Shown in pieces: positions 52,597 to 60,487 of a stretch of DNA of 64,000 bases. A program made the position numbers and the translations under genes. Numbering within the stretch: the stretch's first letter is position 1; each line of letters starts with the position of its first letter. The stretch is from Rhizobium sp. AC27/96 (GTDB lineage Bacteria; Pseudomonadota; Alphaproteobacteria; Rhizobiales; Rhizobiaceae), in assembly GCF_001692325.1 (NCBI RefSeq), contig NZ_LXKN01000046.1, positions 366,126-430,125 of the forward strand. Reading direction: 5' to 3'. A model generated the notes under the pieces. It worked only from the letters and a program-made list of their open reading frames with translations, was not told the DNA's origin and did no database searches.

Positions 52597-54432
52597 ATGA
52601 ACACCCCCCAAAAATCCACCGGGACATTCGAGTGGCCCCGCATTGGTACCGTCGTCGGAGATGCCTCAACCGGCCGTTACACATTCATTCTTCGAAGCAT
52701 GCAAGCTAAACTGGGCGATATCGTAGCCACGAGGGTCGAGGTGCCGGTCTCTGGGGCTGGCGGTAAGGAGACCGCGACCGTGTGGGGGCGCATAACTTCG
52801 ATCGATCGCTTCAATCCTTTCTTTCCGGCAGAGGCAGCCCAGGAACTCGCCAACGAGAATATTCGATTTCTCGACACGGTGCTCTCCGGGAGCAGAGATC
52901 ACCTGGAAGCAGATGTCCTTATTCTGGGAACCACATTTGGCGACGATCCTGGCGCTGCACAACTGTCACCACTGACGTACCCCGTCAAACCGTCTGCCGA
53001 AGTACTCTATCCTTCCGCGGATGCCATACGAAAGCTGCTGACGGGTGATGACGACAAGACAGACCCACCGCCCCCCAAATTACTGGTTGGAAGCCTGATT
53101 GCCCGGAACGATGTCGACGTGAGCCTCTCTGCTCGTGACATCGTCTCTCGTCATCTGGCCATTTTGGCAATGACCGGCGGCGGAAAGACGGTCGCAGCGC
53201 GACGCATCATTCGAGGGCTCATCGAGCTCGCCTATCCGTTGGTGATCTTCGATCCGCACGGCGATTACCTGGGTTTTTATGAGAAACGTGATAGGTTTCC
53301 GAACACGAAGATCCGGGTACTTTACCCCGTCATCCGGGTTCGTCAGGATAACATCGTCATCATCTCTGATCTCATCGATAAAATGGGAAAGCGGCTGACC
53401 GATGCGCAGCAGCAGTTCTATCTATACCTACTGAACAATACCAAGTTGGTCGACGGCGAGACGGCAGCATCTTTCCTTAAGAAGATGATTCATCATGCCG
53501 AATCGGTGTCATCCAAGAAACGTGGAAAGAACAAGGACGATCACGACCTAGCCGAAGAGCTTTCTGACACGCGAAGCGGCACGATCAACGTTGTTAAGCG
53601 CTCTCTGGAGTTTGTCTTTTCCAACCTCGGCCAGATGGAATCGAACAATTCACGCCTGAGAGATCAGCCAAGGTTCAAGAACTACAACTTCGAGGAGATG
53701 CCCGATCCCTCTGACGCGCCAGACGAGATTGTCGCGCCTGGAACTGTCTCGATCTTCTATCTTGCTGGATACGACCATCTGAACCAGTCTGCGATCGTCA
53801 GCATGGTACTGGAAGCGCTGTTTGCCCACCGCTCGACCTTGTCCGGGATCATTCCCCCCTTCCAGGCGGTTATCGAAGAGGCCCATAATTTTATTCCCAG
53901 CCGTCAGGAGGGTACGGACGAGACTCCCTCCTTGCCGACGATACGCAAAGTCATAACTGAGGGTAGAAAGTTCGGCACCGGTCTAATATTGATTTCACAA
54001 CGGCCCTCTCGACTGGACGAGACCACCCTTGCTCAGTGCAACAGTTTCCTCGTGCTCCGTTTGGTTAACCCACGGGACAAAAGCTTCGTAAGGTCTGTTA
54101 TGGAGAATCTATCCGAGGCAGACGCCAACATTCTGCAAGCCTTCGGACGGGGTCAGGGTATCGTATCTGGCCAAGCAGTCCGATTTCCTCTGCTCGTGCA
54201 GGTCAAATTCGATGCCGATCTAGTCAGCGATGCCATCGGCGACGAGGACTTTATCGAGGAAGCTCGAAAATGGAAGCCGAACGCGCTACGAATGGCGAAC
54301 ACCGAGGTGGTAAAACAAGCTTTGAGACCCACAAGCGCTTCGGTGTCCGAGGGTGATGGCGCCGGCAAGGCCGCCCGTAAGCAGACTCGCACGAAGCCTG
54401 GAAGGCGCGGAGTCATCAAGCCTGAGTACTAA
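52597..54432 (+). CDS. HerA-family FtsK/VirB4-like DNA translocase ATPase
   Basis: 611 residues from the ATG at 52597, which follows TGAGGAT. The N-terminal HAS beta-barrel (GDIVATRVEVPV ... TVWGRITSI) is followed by the RecA-like motor: Walker A AMTGGGKT near residue 191-198, DPHGDYLGF, Walker B AVIEEAHNFIPS near 423-432, and the sensor segment LILISQRPSRLDE. HerA forms a hexamer that pumps DNA to a partner nuclease, here NurA. The gene ends 5 bp from the convergent AIPR gene. Confidence 0.92.
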   Translation: MNTPQKSTGTFEWPRIGTVVGDASTGRYTFILRSMQAKLGDIVATRVEVPVSGAGGKETATVWGRITSIDRFNPFFPAEAAQELANENIRFLDTVLSGSRDHLEADVLILGTTFGDDPGAAQLSPLTYPVKPSAEVLYPSADAIRKLLTGDDDKTDPPPPKLLVGSLIARNDVDVSLSARDIVSRHLAILAMTGGGKTVAARRIIRGLIELAYPLVIFDPHGDYLGFYEKRDRFPNTKIRVLYPVIRVRQDNIVIISDLIDKMGKRLTDAQQQFYLYLLNNTKLVDGETAASFLKKMIHHAESVSSKKRGKNKDDHDLAEELSDTRSGTINVVKRSLEFVFSNLGQMESNNSRLRDQPRFKNYNFEEMPDPSDAPDEIVAPGTVSIFYLAGYDHLNQSAIVSMVLEALFAHRSTLSGIIPPFQAVIEEAHNFIPSRQEGTDETPSLPTIRKVITEGRKFGTGLILISQRPSRLDETTLAQCNSFLVLRLVNPRDKSFVRSVMENLSEADANILQAFGRGQGIVSGQAVRFPLLVQVKFDADLVSDAIGDEDFIEEARKWKPNALRMANTEVVKQALRPTSASVSEGDGAGKAARKQTRTKPGRRGVIKPEY

Positions 54433-54437
54433 GGAAA

Positions 54438-56480
54438 CTACGCGGCCAAAATCCCTGCAATCCGCGCGCCGTGAAGGACTCGGACGCCTCGAACAGCCTG
54501 TTTTAGGGAAGGCTGCTTAACCCACCCATTCATGGCATAGCCGCTCAAGGTATGAACGACTTTGCGGTCAAAATCGTCAACCTCCTTTGAGGCTGTGGCC
54601 CAAGCCATCACCTTCGCCCAGGTGTGCGCGTCGAGTTCGACACATTCATTTATCATGGCTTGTTGGACTTCAGACTCGGCAGGAGCGAATGGCTGCGCGG
54701 CCGGCGCCGTTCCCGCTCGGAATTCGATTGGCAATTCGTCCGGAATCGGAAGGTTAAGTCCGCTCAATTCGGTCCAGCAGTCCTCCTTCTTACACCACTC
54801 GGTAACATTCCTGCTGCCCGCGGCGGTGACAATTTCGGAATGGACAATAGGAGCCCAAACGGCGAGCATGGCCTCCATTTCAGATGATACTCGTTGCTCA
54901 TCCCATAGAACGCTCAGGTCAAGCTCATGGCCGTGCTGGGCCGCCATAATTGCGATCATATACGTTACGACGTTGGCGCCGTAGGAGGGAAGACGAGCTC
55001 GTCTGACAACTGCTTGCGCGGCTTTATACAGAAGCGCCTTAGCAATGGTTTCGCGGAAGAAGTTTTTGTCGAGTTCTTCTTCCTCTCCGAGCTTTTCACG
55101 GACGCCGAACATGAACGCTGCATAGTTCTTCTGGGCACCACGGCTGACAATCTCGGGATGACCCCACCAAGTCATCAGGTATTTCGCGATGTCAGTCTTT
55201 CCGAAGTGCTGACTCTTTGGAAAAGTCTTATCAAAGTCACGTCTTCGAGCTGGCGTCGATCCATGCCTATTCCGAGCCATCTGGTAGGATCCGCGAGCTC
55301 GTTCGTAAAACCAGCGACTTTCCTCGCCTGGAGGCCAGACTGATTCTGACAGCGCTTCAAACTGCTGATGAAAGCGATCACTTGCTGACAGGTCAGCTAC
55401 CTGAATGGGATTTTGTGTGTTCGCGAATCGCGCGATCAGTGGAACGAACTCGTCAAGCTTCTCGGGCGGAACCAAGGTCAATTTCATGGAAACTGCGATT
55501 TCGTCCAAGGGGAGCTTGTCGATTTTGAAAGCGCGATGAATCGAAGCCGTCGTCTGGGCACCATTTACAATCTGGAGGCCTCTCAGACTGTTGATCACGG
55601 TTTCTCCATGCCATGTCGAGACTGTGATCTCGTCGGCAGTTGCCGTGAGGCCATTGTTGTAGGCAAGAAAGCGACTTGGCTCCTCCTTGATGGTTTTCTG
55701 TATGCCCCGATTGACAGCTCCCTTGGCTTGCAGGAACGATCGCACGTTGAACTCGAAAAGCTTGGCGCCGTAGGAATCAAACAATTCAAATAAGGCCCGG
55801 CCCGGAAGAATGACCATGAAGGTTTCATAGTCGACCGGTCTAGGTTTCATTTCAAGGCATGCCAAGGGTCGCCCCAAAAGCTTGGTGAAATCAACTTCAA
55901 TCCTGTCGCGGGTAATGTCTTCACCCGAGGCCCTATAAAGGCGCTCGAGATCCCAGACCTCGGTGGTAACAGGGCGCCCAAAAACCGTAATCTCGTCGAC
56001 GGCTCGATCTCGTACTCTTGCATCGGTGAGAACATGAACCCGCACTTCCTGGATACGCTCCAGTTCCGATCGGATCGTCTCCGCGGCCTCAAGCACCGGC
56101 TGATTACTGCCGAAGCGCGTGTGATCGCCCTTCGCCGCGTATTCGAAGAATCGGGCAGCCCACCCGGAAAGGCGTGCTATGTCCTTGCGAGCGAGAACCG
56201 GATCTACGCTGGAGCCTTGGCTGGTGAACAGTTCAAGTCTCGACGAATCTTCTGGAAGAGAGTAGCCGATGACACGGCAAGGGCGATGGCCCGGCTGATC
56301 CTGATGTGGGCAGAGGTCGTGCTCGCTCACCGCGCCAGACTCCTCGAGGTAACCGAGAACAACTTCGGTTAGCGCGACCTCGTTCTTCAGAGGCATGTCT
56401 TCAGAAAGCTCCAAAAGCCTTTCTTCAGCATCGCTTCGAAGAGATTCGCGAAATTCACTCAGTAGTTGCTCTTCAAGCAC
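54438..56480 (-). CDS. AIPR-family abortive infection / phage resistance protein
   Basis: 680 residues, GTG start. The AIPR core is unmistakable: GRALFELFDSYGAKLFEFNVRSFL, KGAVNRGIQKTI, the PSRFLAYNNGLTATAD motif near residue 270-286, and GLQIVNGAQTTASIH. The AIPR domain is named after abortive-infection proteins and often occurs with cytosine methyltransferase, Vsr and ATPase genes. Here the companions are a methyltransferase cassette and NurA-HerA. It is convergent with herA. The biochemical activity is not established. Confidence 0.9.
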   Translation of the reverse strand: MLEEQLLSEFRESLRSDAEERLLELSEDMPLKNEVALTEVVLGYLEESGAVSEHDLCPHQDQPGHRPCRVIGYSLPEDSSRLELFTSQGSSVDPVLARKDIARLSGWAARFFEYAAKGDHTRFGSNQPVLEAAETIRSELERIQEVRVHVLTDARVRDRAVDEITVFGRPVTTEVWDLERLYRASGEDITRDRIEVDFTKLLGRPLACLEMKPRPVDYETFMVILPGRALFELFDSYGAKLFEFNVRSFLQAKGAVNRGIQKTIKEEPSRFLAYNNGLTATADEITVSTWHGETVINSLRGLQIVNGAQTTASIHRAFKIDKLPLDEIAVSMKLTLVPPEKLDEFVPLIARFANTQNPIQVADLSASDRFHQQFEALSESVWPPGEESRWFYERARGSYQMARNRHGSTPARRRDFDKTFPKSQHFGKTDIAKYLMTWWGHPEIVSRGAQKNYAAFMFGVREKLGEEEELDKNFFRETIAKALLYKAAQAVVRRARLPSYGANVVTYMIAIMAAQHGHELDLSVLWDEQRVSSEMEAMLAVWAPIVHSEIVTAAGSRNVTEWCKKEDCWTELSGLNLPIPDELPIEFRAGTAPAAQPFAPAESEVQQAMINECVELDAHTWAKVMAWATASKEVDDFDRKVVHTLSGYAMNGWVKQPSLKQAVRGVRVLHGARIAGILAA

Positions 56481-56700
56481 TCGCCTGCCTTCTATTTAAA
56501 ATGAGAAATTTATCGTCAGCAATCAGTTGCAATCGCCAAAATTGCAGTTACCAAGGAGGAAAGCAACTGTGTTTCTTGGTCGTGCCAGGGCGCCAAACGC
56601 CGTAGAATTGCAACTCACGTCTGGCGGCAATGTCGCGTGACAGGAATATTGTTTTCGCTCACTGTGCGCGTGCTCTACCTCTCGACGAAAAGCCACCGCC
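56481..56700. other. Spacer between AIPR and reverse transcriptase genes
   Basis: 220 bp that should contain the AIPR promoter. No gene or clear terminator seen, so read-through from the reverse-transcriptase operon into AIPR is possible. Confidence 0.4.
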
Positions 56701-58404
56701 CTAGTAGTCGGCATTGTCCCCAGCTTCAGCGCGGTCCCCGGCACCCACATAGTCGTCGTCGTCGTAGTCCTCAATGTCGACATCGAAACCGTCCAAGAAA
56801 TCTTCACGCACTCGCCTAAAGCGGTCATTGTCGTTGCGAAGTGATTGGATCGTTGTCGCCATGGATGTGAAACCTCTTTCAACGTTGAGGAAGCTGACCC
56901 TCCGAGAGAAGAGTAACGCGAAGTATGGATCCTGCAGCAAAAAGGCCGAATTAACGCTAGGTACGAGCCGCTGAAGTGTGGTCTCATAAGCATAAAGCCA
57001 CATCGGACTTCTTAGTCCATCCGCATCGTGCGACGTGTTCCACGCGTTAAAGTCGATATGTCCGGACACAAGCCCTCGTGAATGCGCAACCGCAACCAGC
57101 AGGGCGACCATCGCGTTTTGCACTTCGGTCAATTGCGCCAAACCATTTCGTGAAATCCTCACTTGTAGGCGGATGGCTAGAAAGAGGAGCCAGATTATCT
57201 CACCGGTCCGGTTGGCACGAGCCAGCGCTGGAATCCTATGGTCAAGGAAATCCTTCAGGTTCAGGAGATCAACGTCGCCGTGTTCGACTTGGCGAAGGAT
57301 ACAGATCTCAACAAGAAGCGAGACAAGCGTTGAGTTTCGTCGGTAGGCATTGATGAGCAAGCTCTGCACGTTTTTCCAGCCACTCGATTGGATAAAGGCC
57401 GTCCGCGCGTTAGAGAATGCGAACTTCTCAACATTGATTTCGGGGTGCGCCTCGCAGATACGGCCAATCTCATAGAAGAAGCGTTGCATACTTCGCAAAT
57501 CAGATTTCATCCTGGGTACACACGCCCTGATGACCTCCTTCCAGCCACTGTCGTGACGAACGGCCGTAGATACTACGGCAGATTTCTCCCTATTGAGCTC
57601 CAGCTCGAAATGCGCTGCTGTCTGACGGAGGGCAGCGAGAATGCTCTCGCCAGACTGACCGTCGACGGTACTGATCGTGTAGTCGTCGATGTACCTGGAT
57701 GCGTCGCCTCCGGAAAGTCCCAGTCGTCCTCTCAACTGCTCATCCATCGCGGATCCGACGATTTCCGCAAGGAAGCGCGAGGTGTCAGGCCCAACAGGCA
57801 AGCCGATAGTCTGCCCGTCCTGAAGATTTCGGGACAGTAGGTCGAGCAAATTCCCGAAGTGCGCGTTGCCTCGGTTCGCTCTATTCTTAGCCCAAGTCTT
57901 CCCATAAATCGCCCACGGTATTGAATGGGTATAGATCGAATGAAAGAATGCACGGATATCGGCAACAACGTACTCCTCTCGCCTTGATGAAAGGTCGATA
58001 CGGAATTCATCTCGCAGGTCTACACTCGGCCGCATTAGTGCGCGCGGTCCGCTCCAATCGAAGATCGGTGGCGAGGCGGATAGGCCGGATCGCTTGGCAG
58101 CGCGTCGAAGTGGCACGTAGTTATCGGCAACGGCCTTCGCCAAAAGAAGGTAGGAAAGCGGGTTCGGAACTCCGTGACGTCGATCATCCTTGCCGAAGCG
58201 AGGGAAATAAAACCAGCTAGGCTCGGTAATGTATCGATGGAAATCCGGACGCTGGTTTACCAACGGCAAAGCCGAGATTCCGTCGAACACCGCTTTGCGA
58301 TAGCGAGCCAAATCCTCCGATACAAAGCATGGTGGAAGTTCGGGCGCAAAGAAGCCATGCGACAACAATCTCCGCAGCCTGTCCGACTTAGTCTTGGCAC
58401 TCAT
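56701..58404 (-). CDS. Abi/UG-type (defence) reverse transcriptase
   Basis: 567 residues from the ATG at 58404; a TTG at 58440 would overlap the HEPN stop by 4 bp and is also plausible. N-terminal HGFFAPELPPCF is typical of Abi/UG reverse transcriptases. Motif A is YVVADIRAFFHSIYTH (Asp149), motif B region QDGQTIGLPVGPDTS, motif C RYIDDYTIS (Asp240, Asp241). The C-terminal half lacks a maturase or thumb I recognise and looks all-helical, as in the alpha-repeat domains of these enzymes. It ends in a strongly acidic tail (DVDIEDYDDDDYVG). It is neither a retron nor a group II intron enzyme by motif. Third gene of an operon with HEPN and an unknown protein. Confidence 0.88.
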   Translation of the reverse strand: MSAKTKSDRLRRLLSHGFFAPELPPCFVSEDLARYRKAVFDGISALPLVNQRPDFHRYITEPSWFYFPRFGKDDRRHGVPNPLSYLLLAKAVADNYVPLRRAAKRSGLSASPPIFDWSGPRALMRPSVDLRDEFRIDLSSRREEYVVADIRAFFHSIYTHSIPWAIYGKTWAKNRANRGNAHFGNLLDLLSRNLQDGQTIGLPVGPDTSRFLAEIVGSAMDEQLRGRLGLSGGDASRYIDDYTISTVDGQSGESILAALRQTAAHFELELNREKSAVVSTAVRHDSGWKEVIRACVPRMKSDLRSMQRFFYEIGRICEAHPEINVEKFAFSNARTAFIQSSGWKNVQSLLINAYRRNSTLVSLLVEICILRQVEHGDVDLLNLKDFLDHRIPALARANRTGEIIWLLFLAIRLQVRISRNGLAQLTEVQNAMVALLVAVAHSRGLVSGHIDFNAWNTSHDADGLRSPMWLYAYETTLQRLVPSVNSAFLLQDPYFALLFSRRVSFLNVERGFTSMATTIQSLRNDNDRFRRVREDFLDGFDVDIEDYDDDDYVGAGDRAEAGDNADY

Positions 58405-58436
58405 TGTTTTGGATGGCGCTTTCTTTTGGTTTTCAA

Positions 58437-58880
58437 TCAACGCAAGATAAGCGATAGGCAAGCGTAGGCCGCCTGAGCTGTAGCCTCAACGAGGTTGTCA
58501 TTCTGCGGGTAGCTTCCTGCCGTGTGCGCGATCCGGTTTCTAACCTTTGTGACGTCACGAATGCAGTTGTGCTTCACCGTGTAATTCACGAGTGGCGGAG
58601 CGTGGTCAGCTAGCGCACTTAGATAGCCGCCCATATTGCGCTTCTTTGCCTCGACAACGATACCGTTGCTGTCCACGACTTCGCGAAGAGATGTTTCCAA
58701 AGATCTAGCGAGATGTAAGACGGCGAGGAGTCGACGGCGGTTGAGGGGTTGTAGATTAGCGATTTTGGAAATTTCACGTAGTTCTTCTATGACCGCTGCC
58801 TTCGCCGCAGGATCGGCAAATGCGGTAGTGGAATTCACCAGCAGTATTATCGTGCTCAGCCGCTTCTGCAGGTTCTTCAT
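58437..58880 (-). CDS. HEPN-domain protein (probable RNase toxin)
   Basis: A 147-residue all-helical protein with the HEPN nuclease motif RNxxxH: R114-N-R-I-A-H119 in VTKVRNRIAHTAGSY. Upstream helices (ARSLETSLREVVDSNG) fit the four-helix HEPN bundle. HEPN proteins commonly cleave RNA as toxins or effectors in abortive infection. Its ATG overlaps the upstream gene stop (ATGA), and its 3' end is adjacent to or overlaps the reverse transcriptase, so expression of the three is tightly coupled. The nuclease role is inferred from the motif. Confidence 0.78.
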   Translation of the reverse strand: MKNLQKRLSTIILLVNSTTAFADPAAKAAVIEELREISKIANLQPLNRRRLLAVLHLARSLETSLREVVDSNGIVVEAKKRNMGGYLSALADHAPPLVNYTVKHNCIRDVTKVRNRIAHTAGSYPQNDNLVEATAQAAYACLSLILR

Positions 58881-59728
58881 TGTCTTGGCTCTCCGGCGTG
58901 TCCAAAGCGCTCCGAGAAATGCGATAGGGTTTCTTCTATCACTTCGGAATTCGAGCCAAACAATACTGCGGTGCCCGTGAGGGCGGCCGCGTAAACTTCC
59001 TTGCTACGCAGGTTCAAAAGTTTCTCCCCCGCTGACGCTACCGCCGAATGGCGATAGGTGGTTTTTTCCTGCGGCACGCCTTCCACCAGATCGAAAGATT
59101 CAAGAACATTCCCGCTCAGGGTGGAGTTGACCTGTCTGACAAGATTGTTTTTCGATTCTGCCGTCAACAGGGATGTTTCTATCCCCTGAACAACCACCCG
59201 ATTCCGGGGGTCGTAATGGAGATCTTTCAATGAAAGGCGGCGATTAACGCGAGCTTCACGGAAGGGCTTGCTGGAGTATCGGCGTTCAGTACTTCGCCGA
59301 TTGAGGAAAAAGGCGAATCTGGTCACCTCCATCGCAGCGTCGAAGCGTTTCTGGCCCGCAGCGAAGGCCTCACGCTCCATGGGTCTGGTTTGTCCGAAAT
59401 CATGACTTCGCAGAAATAAGCGCAGTGCTTGGTCCCCGCGGTTTGTCGCCAGGGCGAATTGGTCTGCGATGGCGGAAAATCTCGCCTCTTGGCCTCGAGA
59501 AAGAACCAGTAGGGTACGCGCCGATCGTGGTAGCGCTAGCCTCGAGGAGATAAGTCTCGTCGCAAGATGTGCCGGATTGCGTTCTTCCAGACTGTGCGGC
59601 TCGAATACCGCGCACAGGCTGTCCTTTATCCCGACAAGGGCGTCCGGGCCGCGCAGTAGAAGAGGATGATCTGGACGTAGGACAAGCTCATCTCGTCCAA
59701 CTAGATTTGTAAGGAAATCGACTGGCAT
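58877..59728 (-). CDS. Unknown protein, first gene of the HEPN-reverse transcriptase operon
   Basis: 283 residues with no domain I can name. The N-terminal 80 residues look alpha/beta (RDELVLRPDHPLLLRGPD, LCAVFEP, ARTLLVLSRG). The middle is Arg/Phe-rich (EVTRFAFFLNRRSTERRY, SLKDLHYDPRNRVVVQGIE), suggesting nucleic-acid contact. The C-terminus is helical. P28-D29 followed by E43-P-H45 is laid out like a PD-(D/E)xK nuclease core but with His for Lys, so I do not claim it. Its stop overlaps the HEPN start. The promoter probably lies upstream of 59729, where a TATAAT occurs at about 59848. Confidence 0.72.
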   Translation of the reverse strand: MPVDFLTNLVGRDELVLRPDHPLLLRGPDALVGIKDSLCAVFEPHSLEERNPAHLATRLISSRLALPRSARTLLVLSRGQEARFSAIADQFALATNRGDQALRLFLRSHDFGQTRPMEREAFAAGQKRFDAAMEVTRFAFFLNRRSTERRYSSKPFREARVNRRLSLKDLHYDPRNRVVVQGIETSLLTAESKNNLVRQVNSTLSGNVLESFDLVEGVPQEKTTYRHSAVASAGEKLLNLRSKEVYAAALTGTAVLFGSNSEVIEETLSHFSERFGHAGEPRQ

Positions 59729-60487
59729 AACAGGGCCCGAGGCGAGGTTTCAATGGCTGCCAGTCCCCTTCTAAGGTCGAATCAGCCGGCGACATCATGG
59801 ATATGCTTATATTGACCGAATTGAAGCGATCCGCAACCATCCCGGTTATTATAATCCTCGAATGCGCTTAAAGGTTAAAAACTCAGACTCGCTGGCCGTG
59901 CGGCTCCATTGAGATATCCTCGTCCTGCCCTGCGAGTAGTCGCCGGTTGAGATGCAACGCGTTGAGGGAAGACCACATGTCCTAAACGTAGTCGCGAAAG
60001 AGATAGAAGCGCTGTTCATGGTGCTTGCTCTCGTATGTTTCCGGGTTGCTACGGACAGCCTTGGACGGCAGGGGTTTGCCGAAAAATGGTGTGCGACATT
60101 GCGTTTACTTACAACATGGGCAGTGCGGTCCGGCTTCCCATCTCAGTAACCGAACGCCTTATGAATAGATCGATCAAACCGCTTGTGAGTGGGTGTCCAC
60201 GCCTCTCCTGCAGCCGGGTGCAGGCCAACTTGACGAAACGTCCATTTAGTATATTATTCTTACATGATTCGATTTTAACAAAATAATAGAAGGATTCGAG
60301 CTTATTTTTGGAATTAAATGCCAAGGATTCGCGCGTGGTAGGTTTTGAATTAAGCGCAATAAACTAGCCATCGAATCCTTCAGCTAAAGGATTGGATGAG
60401 GCTGGTCGAAGGATTGGCTGGCTTTGAACGGGTAGATACTCCCCGAAGCCAGAGATCTCCAACTGTTAATAACATCCGGGAGGCACC
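59729..60487. other. Divergent regulatory region between the RT operon and the recombinase operon
   Basis: About 760 bp with no convincing gene. It contains a palindromic ATTATAAT at 59848-59855 (possible -10 for the leftward operon, giving a leader of about 115 bases), an AT-rich stretch at 60245-60290 and five AAGGATT-type boxes at 60290-60417. Some reverse-transcriptase defence systems use an upstream non-coding RNA, and this is the only place such an RNA could sit outside the genes. Confidence 0.5.
60290..60417. repeat. Cluster of five AAGGATT boxes
   Basis: AAGGATTCGAG (60290-60300), AAGGATTCG (60323-60331), CGAATCCTT (60372-60380, inverted), AAAGGATTGG (60386-60395) and CGAAGGATTGG (60407-60417) lie just upstream of the recombinase start. 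Similar boxes occur at 42728, 45401 and 45454 in the XRE-controlled region. They could be repressor operators or recombinase arm sites. Confidence 0.55.

Noticed and set aside
56701..59728. Retron or group II intron
   Set aside because: No YADD motif, no maturase region, no msr/msd-like inverted repeats were seen next to the gene, and the N-terminal motif matches Abi/UG enzymes.
58877..59728. PD-(D/E)xK nuclease domain in the unknown operon protein
   Set aside because: P28-D29 ... E43-P-H45 has roughly the right spacing, but the essential Lys is His and the rest of the fold is not evident.
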